Program-made: the position numbers and the translations under genes | Notes under the pieces: generated by a model | What the model was told of the DNA's origin: nothing | Databases searched by the model: none | Seen by the model: the letters and a program-made list of their open reading frames with translations, nothing else | Part shown: positions 22,404 to 29,020 of the stretch, one piece after another | Numbering within the stretch: the stretch's first letter is position 1 | How the letters are laid out: every line of letters begins with the position of its first letter | Source of the DNA: a virus | Direction: 5' to 3' (one strand) | IMG/VR virus record: IMGVR_UViG_3300025728_000003 | Location: 1 to 53,410 of that record | Length of the DNA: 53,410 nt

Positions 22404-22669
22404 CAGGATTTATCCTTCAGGCCTTTGATGTTGCCCAGCTCATCTTGTGCGCGCTGAAGAGATCTGCGGGCCGACTCAAGAGCCCTTTCTGCACGAGCAA
22501 GCAAATACTCTTTGGCTTCTGGCCACGACTCGTGGAATTTGTAATAGCTTGAAACCTTATTCATTCTTGAGCCATTGACCCAGATGCATTTGTCGGTTTC
22601 TCGCTCGATCTCTACGGCCTCAATGAGCTTGCCGCCCCAACTACCAGTTCTGTATTTAATCACGGGCAT
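22403..22669 (-). CDS. Hypothetical small protein of the primase-like operon
   Basis: 88 residues. Begins MPVIKYRTGSWGGKLIEAVE with a TDKCIWVNGSRMNKVSSYYK strand region, then a long charged helix (AERALESARRSLQRAQDELG). Similar small phage proteins pair a short beta front with a coiled coil. Overlaps the upstream gene by 10 bases and abuts the primase-like gene. Confidence 0.65.
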   Translation of the reverse strand: MPVIKYRTGSWGGKLIEAVEIERETDKCIWVNGSRMNKVSSYYKFHESWPEAKEYLLARAERALESARRSLQRAQDELGNIKGLKDKS

Positions 22670-23160
22670 ATCCCCTCAAACTTATCCGGCCGCACACTGG
22701 CCACATCCATCCCCATCTTGTCCGCAATCTCTGCCGCCCGAGAGATCGGCGCTGCGCCACGCTGAACCCAGCAGTCAACGATATTCGGTGCTACACCCAT
22801 GATTGCCGCGAATCCCGACCTGCCGCCAGCCTTCTGGATAATTGCTATCAGTGCGCGACCCTGAGAAGTTTTGCGCATGTCGTCGACCCAGTTGCGCTTG
22901 GGTTTTAGGGCGGCTTCCCAATCGATGATGTCTGGACGCATGAACTCCTTGGTGAATCTGCCGCCGATCTTTTCGCCGATGAGAGCTGCGCCTTCTGGGC
23001 TGCATTGTTTCCAGATGTGGACCCAGTTGTTCAGGATGTAGGATTCAACGCCAAGCCTTTCGGTGATGCGATGGATTCCTGGCATCGCTTCGATCAGCTC
23101 ATAAAGCGCTCGCCCCTGATCGGTCTCAAGCAACGCCTGATATGGTTTGTTATTTTTCAC
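22660..23160 (-). CDS. Tandem YdaS-like helix-turn-helix regulator
   Basis: 166 residues from GTG at 23160, supported by AAGGGG 5 bases upstream. Two related YdaS/Cro-like units are visible: ALYELIEAMPGIHRITERLG then ILNNWVHIW (about 18-50), and ALIAIIQKAGGRSGFAAIMG then IVDCWVQRGAAPISRAAEIA (about 103-150). The family consists of prophage Cro/antitoxin-like DNA-binding proteins that usually have one copy. It is divergent from the Nmad5-like operon, so it probably controls the shared region at 23160-23239 and perhaps the CTATAG sites elsewhere. Confidence 0.7.
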   Translation of the reverse strand: MKNNKPYQALLETDQGRALYELIEAMPGIHRITERLGVESYILNNWVHIWKQCSPEGAALIGEKIGGRFTKEFMRPDIIDWEAALKPKRNWVDDMRKTSQGRALIAIIQKAGGRSGFAAIMGVAPNIVDCWVQRGAAPISRAAEIADKMGMDVASVRPDKFEGICP

Positions 23161-23208
23161 TATAGCCCCTTGTGATTCGTGATTTCTTGGGTATAGTATG
23201 GGCTATAG
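23160..23208. promoter_or_regulatory. Operator region with CTATAGCCC/GGGCTATAG inverted repeat
   Basis: 9-bp perfect inverted repeat CTATAGCCC (23160-23168) and GGGCTATAG (23200-23208), 31 bases apart, flanking both -10 elements. It matches the CTATAG core of other control sites and is the best candidate target for the tandem YdaS-like protein. Confidence 0.6.
23170..23197 (+). promoter_or_regulatory. Promoter for the Nmad5/ParB operon
   Basis: TTGTGA (23170-23175), 16-base spacer, TATAGT (23192-23197), 42 bases before ATG 23240. Confidence 0.65.
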
Positions 23209-23217
23209 CGCAATCAA
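23190..23217 (-). promoter_or_regulatory. Divergent promoter for the YdaS-like/primase-like operon
   Basis: Minus strand TTGATT (23217-23212), 16-base spacer, TATACC (23195-23190). Its -10 overlaps the -10 of the opposite promoter, so the two should exclude one another. Confidence 0.5.
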
Positions 23218-23239
23218 GCGCAATCGTGAGGGGAATGAA

Positions 23240-23824
23240 ATGACTCGGCTGACCAAGAATATTCGCGAACAAATCCTGGCTAATGCGCAGACCAAATCGG
23301 GCAATCGCGCAGCTCGTGAAACAACTCTGCAAAAGCGTAAGGCATGGGATGAGGCGGTCCGTCTCGACTCCCTTGAGGCTCATGCGGAACTGCTCACCTC
23401 GCTGGACGCCAAGGTTGAAAAGATTCGCGCTCAAGTGCCCGAAGAATTCCAGAGTTATGGCAGCCCAATCCAGCGGCGAGGCCAGATTCGCGTCAACTGT
23501 GCTGGCTTGGTGGTGTATGCCAATGGATGGGAAGGCGAGAAGGTTGCACCATCAAATCACATCATCAAGGCGGATAATCCGCTGGCTCAACAGTTTCACG
23601 ACATCTGTGCAGAAGAGAAAGCCAACACAGAGCGGTGGGAGCAGCTTAAGGCGAGCGTAAATGCCGCAACCGGCGCAGTAACAACTATCAAAGCTCTGCT
23701 CAAGGCGTGGCCGGAATCGAAAGAGCTTCTGCCGGAAAACCTTGAGGAGGCCAAGTCTCAGCTTCCTGCGATTCAAGTTGCCGATTTGAATGCTCTCGTC
23801 GGCCTACCTTCTGGCGAAGATTGA
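23240..23824 (+). CDS. Nmad5-like protein (nucleotide-modification-associated)
   Basis: 194 residues from ATG at 23240, with GAGGGG upstream. MTRLTKNIREQILANAQTKS and the KRKAWDEAVRLDSLEAHAEL helix, followed by a central beta region and ANTERWEQLKASVNAATGAV with a helical C-terminus, match my recollection of the phage Nmad5 family. These proteins have been linked by gene context to modified DNA or nucleotides; the activity is unproven. First gene of the operon leading to ParB and the helicase. Confidence 0.6.
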   Translation: MTRLTKNIREQILANAQTKSGNRAARETTLQKRKAWDEAVRLDSLEAHAELLTSLDAKVEKIRAQVPEEFQSYGSPIQRRGQIRVNCAGLVVYANGWEGEKVAPSNHIIKADNPLAQQFHDICAEEKANTERWEQLKASVNAATGAVTTIKALLKAWPESKELLPENLEEAKSQLPAIQVADLNALVGLPSGED

Positions 23825-24069
23825 TGAAATTCCACACCCGCTGCAGCCACTGCGGCCATCGCCGAAAACTGGCGAAGCATCCGGACGAATACCAGATCCA
23901 GCCGAAGTGCCAGTGCGGCGCCAGATCGTGGCGAGTTGATCTGTATCGGCAATCAGGATTGGATAAGCGACCGGTATGCCGATCAGATTGCGCGCACTAC
24001 TTCCATCGTATGGGCTGCGGCCTGTGCAAATTTAATGCTGATGGTAGTTATAAGGAGTTCTCGGAATGA
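23824..24069 (+). CDS. Cysteine-rich zinc protein
   Basis: 81 residues from ATG at 23824, overlapping the previous stop. Cys pairs at RCSHCGHRR, KCQCGARSW, CRSDCAHYFHRMGCGLC and several His suggest two zinc sites. Similar short zinc proteins accompany phage DNA-metabolism genes. Function unknown. Confidence 0.7.
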   Translation: MKFHTRCSHCGHRRKLAKHPDEYQIQPKCQCGARSWRVDLYRQSGLDKRPVCRSDCAHYFHRMGCGLCKFNADGSYKEFSE

Positions 24070-24236
24070 CGGCCAAGGTATCCAATGTCGATGCGCTCAA
24101 GCTTCTGCACAATGCGCTGAATAGCCCATTCAAGGGTGGCCGAGTGTGGGCCGCCTATGAAAAGAAATGCGTGATCGCAATGCTCGACACGCTCAAGCAA
24201 GTAATCGACCAGATTGAAAAGGATTCTTCCAAATGA
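24066..24236 (+). CDS. Hypothetical small helical protein
   Basis: 56 residues between the zinc protein and ParB, ATGA-coupled on both sides. VSNVDALKLLHNALNSPFKG and a second helix CVIAMLDTLKQVIDQIEKD. No family recognised. Confidence 0.6.
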   Translation: MTAKVSNVDALKLLHNALNSPFKGGRVWAAYEKKCVIAMLDTLKQVIDQIEKDSSK

Positions 24237-25171
24237 CCGCCCCACAACAACTCTTCACCATGAACAAACTAGTCGCCGAAAAAGTAGTAGGTCGCGGCGA
24301 CCTGTTCAAAGTCCGCATTGACTCATTGGTCATCGTCGAGGACTTCAATGAGTCGCGCAAATACAACGATCCCCAAGAACTGCGCGCTCACATCGACGGT
24401 ATGAAGTCCTTCGTTCGTGCTGGCGGTACGTTGCCGGCAATAGAGGTGTTCGTTAATCCGGAGACTGGCGCGACCGAGGTTGTTGAGGGTCATTGCCGGA
24501 CTTCATGTTTCCGTGAGCTACTGGCCGAAGATTTCACTATAGACGGAAAGCCCTTCACGCACATTCCTGCGATTCCGTTCAAGGGTTCGATGGCGCAGCG
24601 TCGGGCCAGGATCGTGACCAGCAACAGTCAGTTGCCGCTTGCCAAGTTGGGCGAGGCGATGGTCTACCTGGCGATGCGTGATATTGACGGGCTGAGTCCT
24701 GCTGAGATCGCCACTGAAACCCGCAAATCTCGCGGCCACATTGATCAGATGCTGTTGCTGGCGACTGCCGATGACGATGTGCGCAAGGCTATTATCGACG
24801 GTGTAATCACGCCAACCGAAAGCGTGCACATCATTCGCAAGCATGGTGACGGTGCTGCTCAGGAGATTGAGCGCCTGAAGGAAGTGGCTGCTGAGTCAGG
24901 CAAAGACAAGATTACTGGAGCCGTTCGCAAGAAGGCTGCGGTCAGTAAGCGGGAATGGCCGGTTAGCTTGGTGTCGGCCGCTAGATCCATCAAGAAAGAC
25001 TTCGGCGACCTAACAGTTCAAGGGATAATTCTCGGTCAGGCTCCAGAGAAAATCGAAGTCAGCACATGGGCTATCGCTGAATTGCTTATGGCGATCTCGA
25101 ATATTCCGGAAGACGAAGAGCCTATCCAGGTTGATGATCGTCAGATTGATATGCTGGAGGGTGAGGAATGA
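24233..25171 (+). CDS. ParB-like nuclease/partition domain protein
   Basis: 312 residues. N-terminal ParB/Srx-type domain with FNESRKYNDPQELRAHID and the ParB box variant EGHCRTSCFREL (85-96, normally GHRR). It is followed by a helix-turn-helix LSPAEIATETRKSRGHIDQM (about 155-174) and an alpha-helical centre to the C-terminus. Phage ParB-like proteins bind or nick DNA and may hydrolyse CTP. No ParA-type partner gene is seen, so a plasmid-partition role is not implied. Sits in the replication operon just before the helicase. Confidence 0.85.
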   Translation: MTAPQQLFTMNKLVAEKVVGRGDLFKVRIDSLVIVEDFNESRKYNDPQELRAHIDGMKSFVRAGGTLPAIEVFVNPETGATEVVEGHCRTSCFRELLAEDFTIDGKPFTHIPAIPFKGSMAQRRARIVTSNSQLPLAKLGEAMVYLAMRDIDGLSPAEIATETRKSRGHIDQMLLLATADDDVRKAIIDGVITPTESVHIIRKHGDGAAQEIERLKEVAAESGKDKITGAVRKKAAVSKREWPVSLVSAARSIKKDFGDLTVQGIILGQAPEKIEVSTWAIAELLMAISNIPEDEEPIQVDDRQIDMLEGEE

Positions 25172-25335
25172 AATTCTTTTTCGCGAACGAATTCAGTTTT
25201 GCTGACACCTTATTTTTAGGCGTGGCGGGCCATGGCTTTGCACAAGGCGACATCCTGGCTCCGATAGTTATTACCATGATAGGTTTGGTCATCCACCTGG
25301 CCGCCGGCCGCAAATACAATGCGCCTTCTGCTTAA
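25168..25335 (+). CDS. Small membrane protein
   Basis: 55 residues. One clear hydrophobic stretch at about 29-45 (ILAPIVITMIGLVIHLAAG) and an aromatic N-terminus. Overlaps the ParB stop by 4 bases and the next small gene by 17. Confidence 0.5.
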   Translation: MKFFFANEFSFADTLFLGVAGHGFAQGDILAPIVITMIGLVIHLAAGRKYNAPSA

Positions 25336-25423
25336 TTCCATCCGCTACTCACTAATAATGCACGCGGCCAGCCTGGTCGCGATGCTCATAATCTTCGAGG
25401 GGATTCGATTGTGGCATTACTAG
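25319..25423 (+). CDS. 34-residue membrane peptide
   Basis: Frame MRLLLNSIRYSLIMHAASLV continuing MLIIFEGIRLWHY. One probable helix. It overlaps the preceding gene by 17 bases and the helicase GTG start by 13, in a different frame from each. Contains the helicase ribosome binding site GAGGGG within its own coding sequence. Confidence 0.4.
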   Translation: MRLLLNSIRYSLIMHAASLVAMLIIFEGIRLWHY

Positions 25424-28206
25424 GATTTCAGAGGCCGGTAGTTGCCGCATGCATGAAGCATGTTCGCACTAAGCAATCAATTGAATTTGAGGGGCTCAGC
25501 ATTCACCCACCTTTATGCGTGACCGCTTCTGTATCTTCCGGGAAAAGTCTCATGATTTCCCACCTGGCAGAAGCTGTTCATTCAGCGGGAGTCAGCAAGG
25601 GCAATCGTGTCAGAGTTATGGTGATGGCTAGGGCTGGAATTCTTGTTGAGCAGGATAGCGAGGCTGCATGGTCGATTGATTTGAAGAATTCCGTTTATTC
25701 GGCTTCAGCTTTCGGCGGCCGAAAATCTCTGTATTACGACGTCGTGTTCTGCTCTGAGGGCACAATAGCAAGGGCCCTAGATGTTCGTTTTGCAGCCGAT
25801 AAGCCATGGATCCCTGACATGGTCATCATTGATGAATGCTTCCGTGCGGGGACGCTAATCGATGGCCTGGCGATTGAGAATATCAGCACAGGCGACATGG
25901 TGTGGTCATTCAATCATGCCAATGGTAAAATGGAGAGGCGCCGAGTTGTTCAGACCTTTAAGTCTAGACCTTCTCAGCTTTGCACGGTAAAGCTTGAGTC
26001 TGGCGAGTCAATCGTCTGCACTCAAGGTCATCCATTTTACGTTCCGGGAGAGGGATATGTTGCAGCCGCATCACTCAAGAAAGGCGCCAATGTCGCACAA
26101 ATGCACAATGTGCGAGAACGAAGTATTTCTAGAGAAACCCCATCAAAGGCAGGCATTCAATCAGACCGGGAGATGCTATTGCTCAAGGGTATGCTCGGGA
26201 AAGTACAAGGCAATAATTTGCGGCCAAATCGTTTCGGAGACCAACAAAAAATATGCATCGGCACGAATGAAACTGAAGAACCCGATGCACAAGGAAGAGA
26301 ACAGAACAAAGGTTTCGGAGACGTTGAAGTCGATGGGTCATCGCCCTCCAGTGAGAGGTGGAAATGGAAAATCTCACCCTGTTCTACAGATAGTGATTTT
26401 CGATCTTCTGGAGGCGTCGGGGCATTCGCCACAAATGGAGTTTGTGGTTCCTACCAAGATGGGAAAATTCAGCGGATGGCCGCTCCATTACAAGCTGGAT
26501 GTATCCATTCCGCCACTGAAACTCTGCCTGGAGTTGGACGGAAAGAGCCACGGAACTCTGAAGCGGAAGGCGCAGGATGCGAGGAAAGACCAATTCTTGA
26601 TTTCTCAAGGGTGGACAGTGTTGAGATTCACCAACGAACGGATGATGGGGAGTTCGGAGGAATGCTTCCAGGAGGTTTTGTCTACAATTTCGAGGTTGAA
26701 GGAAACCACAACTATTTCGCGGATGGAGTCCTAGTTCACAACTGCCACCAAGTGCCATGGGATGAGCCTGAAAGCCAGGCCATGAAGACGTTGCTGCACT
26801 TCTATCGTCTTCGCCCGCATCTTCGTGTAATCGGCATGACAGGCTCGCCTTTTAGGGGCATTGATTCAATCATTGGACCGTTCTGGCAGAAGTTCGCCTC
26901 CATTGAACCTGATGATCCCTTCTATCCGGAAGGTGGCGTAGGCAATGGCGTGATCAGCACGGAAGCCATGCTTGACGGCGGCTGGATCGTAGGGCCGCAA
27001 TTTGGCGTACCCATCGCACATGGGTACGATTTTAGTTCTGTCGATTGGAATGTCGATGACGAAAGAGAGTTGAACAGACTCACGGAATCAGAGCAGTTGC
27101 TTGCCGAGATTCTTCGCGAAGTGATCGCTATTTCCAGTAAGCGCAAAGGCGTCCTGATCTTCGCTTCGACCAAGCGTCATGCGAGAAATATCGCGAAAAT
27201 GCTGGTTATGCTTGGAGTGCCAGAAGAGTGGGTTGGCCTAGTGGTCGATTCGACTCCGGAGAAAGACAAGACGCGCATCCTGAAAGCAGCTCAGACTGGC
27301 GAGATAAAGTTCACAGTAAATGTCGGTGTCCTGACCACGGGAATCAACGTGCCATGGTGGGACACCCTTTGTTTCCTAAGGCCGATTGGGACATTGACAC
27401 TGCTAACCCAGGCTATCGGTCGCGTACTGCGCCTCCTGATTGGCCCCGATGAAATACCCATGATCGAGCGCGATGCACTGACCGCCGAAGAGCGCAAAGA
27501 CCTGATCGCCGCGAGTGATAAACCAGACGCCCTGATCTTGGACTTTGCCGGCGTAATGGATCGCCTCGGCAAACTCTACGAAAACCCAGTACTAGAACAA
27601 GCCGAACTCGAGCGCGCCAAAAAGCAACACGAAACAATCCTGTGCCCAGAATGCGGCGAAGAGAACTCAATGCATGCCAGGCGGTGCATTGCTACGGATC
27701 GAAATACGAAGAAGCGCTGCGAGCATTTCTGGTCGTTTCGGTTGTGTCCGAATTGCGGCGAGAAAAACGATGTGGTTGCGCGCCAATGCCGCAATCAGGA
27801 GTGCGCTGCCGAGTTGATAGATCCCAATGAAAAACTGAGCAAGACCCACTTCAAGGATGCTGAGGCGATACCAGTTGTCAGCATGGATCTGAGCTGCGGT
27901 CCGGGCGGTGCACTGTACGTCAAATGGGAGTTGTCAGATGGCCGCAAGCCAATCGAGATCTACTACCCGAACGCCTCCAAGAATCCGCTGGTGACAACGC
28001 GAGCATGGTTCAATTCATTCTGCAAAGAGCATGTCGAAAGCGAGAAGGGGCAATTCATGGCGAGACGCATGAAGAACACCCAGGCAGTGGCTATGAAGAC
28101 GATATTCAGGGTGCCGACGCATATTATTGCCAGGCAGAACGACAAGGGGAAATGGACCGTGGGTAAGCGGTATTTTGCGGTTGAGCGGGTGGAGGAGATG
28201 GTATGA
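25411..28206 (+). CDS. SF2 DECH-box helicase precursor interrupted by an intein
   Basis: 931-codon precursor from GTG at 25411 (GAGGGG 8 bases upstream). Motif I is ASVSSGKS (39-46) and motif II begins VIIDE at 138-142. Residues 143-444 are an intein, and the sequence resumes CHQVPWDEP at 445, so splicing restores DECHQ. Motif III-like GMTGSP and motif VI QAIGRVLRL follow. A C-terminal zinc part starts near residue 743 (CPECGEEN, CPNCGEKN, CRNQEC). The mature protein would be 629 residues. A replication or recombination DNA helicase, as in T5 D10 or T4 UvsW-like enzymes (known DECH helicases). Confidence 0.9.
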   Translation: MALLGFQRPVVAACMKHVRTKQSIEFEGLSIHPPLCVTASVSSGKSLMISHLAEAVHSAGVSKGNRVRVMVMARAGILVEQDSEAAWSIDLKNSVYSASAFGGRKSLYYDVVFCSEGTIARALDVRFAADKPWIPDMVIIDECFRAGTLIDGLAIENISTGDMVWSFNHANGKMERRRVVQTFKSRPSQLCTVKLESGESIVCTQGHPFYVPGEGYVAAASLKKGANVAQMHNVRERSISRETPSKAGIQSDREMLLLKGMLGKVQGNNLRPNRFGDQQKICIGTNETEEPDAQGREQNKGFGDVEVDGSSPSSERWKWKISPCSTDSDFRSSGGVGAFATNGVCGSYQDGKIQRMAAPLQAGCIHSATETLPGVGRKEPRNSEAEGAGCEERPILDFSRVDSVEIHQRTDDGEFGGMLPGGFVYNFEVEGNHNYFADGVLVHNCHQVPWDEPESQAMKTLLHFYRLRPHLRVIGMTGSPFRGIDSIIGPFWQKFASIEPDDPFYPEGGVGNGVISTEAMLDGGWIVGPQFGVPIAHGYDFSSVDWNVDDERELNRLTESEQLLAEILREVIAISSKRKGVLIFASTKRHARNIAKMLVMLGVPEEWVGLVVDSTPEKDKTRILKAAQTGEIKFTVNVGVLTTGINVPWWDTLCFLRPIGTLTLLTQAIGRVLRLLIGPDEIPMIERDALTAEERKDLIAASDKPDALILDFAGVMDRLGKLYENPVLEQAELERAKKQHETILCPECGEENSMHARRCIATDRNTKKRCEHFWSFRLCPNCGEKNDVVARQCRNQECAAELIDPNEKLSKTHFKDAEAIPVVSMDLSCGPGGALYVKWELSDGRKPIEIYYPNASKNPLVTTRAWFNSFCKEHVESEKGQFMARRMKNTQAVAMKTIFRVPTHIIARQNDKGKWTVGKRYFAVERVEEMV
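25837..26742 (+). mobile_element. Intein inside helicase motif II, carrying a nested endonuclease gene in another frame
   Basis: 302 residues. Splicing block A starts with the Cys1 nucleophile: CFRAGTLIDGLAIENISTGD. Block B is CTQGHPFYV with the conserved Thr..His. The C-terminal blocks NFEVEGNHNYFADGVLVHN end in the His-Asn pair followed by Cys+1 (codon 26743). All residues needed for class 1 splicing are present. Between about residues 227 and 420 the intein frame has no LAGLIDADG or HNH motif and a Ser/Gly/Glu/Arg-rich composition. That stretch is occupied in the +1 frame by the endonuclease gene at 26090-26734. Confidence 0.93.
26090..26734 (+). CDS. Homing endonuclease, Vsr/EDxHD type, nested out of frame in the intein
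   Basis: 214 residues, +1 frame relative to the helicase. ATG at 26090 with AGAAAGG 5 bases upstream; stop TAG at 26732-26734, 8 bases before the intein ends. Residues 5-35 form a zinc finger (CTMC ... RCYCSRVC). Residues 54-84 (RMKLKNPMHKEENRTKVSET) resemble a NUMOD3-like DNA-binding repeat. Residues 133-181 are a Vsr/DUF559-like nuclease core: HYKLDVSI, CLELDGKSH (E148, D150, H154), DARKDQFLISQGWTVLRFTN. Codons in this frame look like normal phage codons while the overlapping intein frame is rich in AGA, AGG, CGA and GGA, so this is the constrained frame. Probably cuts intein-less helicase alleles to spread the intein (inference). Confidence 0.85.
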   Translation: MSHKCTMCENEVFLEKPHQRQAFNQTGRCYCSRVCSGKYKAIICGQIVSETNKKYASARMKLKNPMHKEENRTKVSETLKSMGHRPPVRGGNGKSHPVLQIVIFDLLEASGHSPQMEFVVPTKMGKFSGWPLHYKLDVSIPPLKLCLELDGKSHGTLKRKAQDARKDQFLISQGWTVLRFTNERMMGSSEECFQEVLSTISRLKETTTISRMES

Positions 28207-28598
28207 AGCTGACAAAAAAGCAGCGCGAAGACCTAAAAATGAAGTTTGGCGGAAACTGCTCATATTGCGGATGCGTGCTAGGCAAAACTTGGCATGCTGA
28301 TCATTTTGTTGCATGTCGCCGAGAACTTGAGTCATTCCGTACGGAGTCTGGGTATCGGTTGCGCTCAGTAGGCGACGGAAGCCCAGAGGCCAATGTGATC
28401 GAAAATTTCATGCCTTCTTGCGCTCCATGCAATATCAGTAAATCGGTATATCCCCTAGAGAGCTGGCGCCAATATCTGCAAAAGCAGATTGAATACCTGA
28501 ATGACTACAACAAGAAATACAGAATGGCGAAGGCATATGGCTTGATTCAGGAAACCGGTGCCGAGGTGGTTTTCTACTTTGAGAAGGTCGACCAATGA
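28203..28598 (+). CDS. HNH endonuclease
   Basis: 131 residues, ATGA-coupled to the helicase stop. CSYCGC at 21-26, WHADHFVAC with the HNH His-Asp-His core at about 34-42, and NFMPSCAPCNISKS (about 64-77) form a classic zinc-bound HNH nuclease. A helical C-terminus follows. It could be a free-standing homing enzyme or a recombination/packaging nuclease; its position between helicase and VRR-NUC favours DNA metabolism. Confidence 0.88.
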   Translation: MKLTKKQREDLKMKFGGNCSYCGCVLGKTWHADHFVACRRELESFRTESGYRLRSVGDGSPEANVIENFMPSCAPCNISKSVYPLESWRQYLQKQIEYLNDYNKKYRMAKAYGLIQETGAEVVFYFEKVDQ

Positions 28599-28996
28599 TC
28601 CGCATCTACGACAGCGGCTACCGAGGCGAGTGCAAGTCGGAGATCGCCGAGCAGATCGATTGTATGGGCTGGCTGGAGAAGCACCACCCTGATCGCTGGC
28701 CTCTGATCTGGCACACACCGAATGAAGCAAAGGCTAAGCCCCAGTACATGGCTATCCGCAGAAAGATGGGCGTCAAGCCCGGAATCCCAGACATCGTGGA
28801 TTTTGGCGAGATCCGAGGGCTTTTCGAACTTAAGCGGCGCGACAAGACCAAGTCAAAAGTCAGCAGTGATCAGCTCGCGGTCCTGAATGCGGCCGACGCC
28901 ACCGGTGCATTCGTCGCCATCGTTTACGGCTACGAACAGTTTTTGCTTGCCTATAGTGATTATCTTGCTATAGTGAGTTCCACCAGCGCACGTTGA
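28595..28996 (+). CDS. VRR-NUC domain nuclease (Holliday junction resolvase-like)
   Basis: 133 residues. The VRR-NUC pattern is clear: RRKMGVKPGIPDIVDF (D66), GLFELKRRDK (E78, K80) and VSSDQLAVLNAADATGAFVA (Q93). Enzymes of this fold cut branched or flapped DNA. It completes a cluster with helicase, HNH, RecE-like and RecA-like genes. Its last codons contain two direct CTATAGT copies that form the next promoter. Confidence 0.88.
   Translation: MIRIYDSGYRGECKSEIAEQIDCMGWLEKHHPDRWPLIWHTPNEAKAKPQYMAIRRKMGVKPGIPDIVDFGEIRGLFELKRRDKTKSKVSSDQLAVLNAADATGAFVAIVYGYEQFLLAYSDYLAIVSSTSAR
28947..28974 (+). promoter_or_regulatory. Promoter with two direct CTATAGT copies
   Basis: TTGCCT (28947-28952), 16-base spacer, TATAGT (28969-28974). 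A second TATAGT lies at 28952-28957, 17 bases upstream, so CTTGC(C)TATAGTGA is directly repeated. Embedded in the end of the VRR-NUC gene; an AGAGGGGAATG leader and gene at 29021 follow. Confidence 0.6.
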
Positions 28997-29020
28997 GGCG
29001 CGAGAACTGAAGAGAGGGGA

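Noticed and set aside
25994-26089. Upstream start for the nested endonuclease at 25994
   Set aside because: This part overlaps intein block B, looks unlike protein and lacks a ribosome binding site; the ATG at 26090 begins the zinc finger and has AGAAAGG upstream.
26090-26734. Intein/endonuclease overlap as a pair of sequencing indels
   Set aside because: Both frames have intact, correctly placed ends (splicing blocks in one; ATG, ribosome binding site and stop in the other) and overlap over conserved sequence. Not excluded without reads, but less likely.
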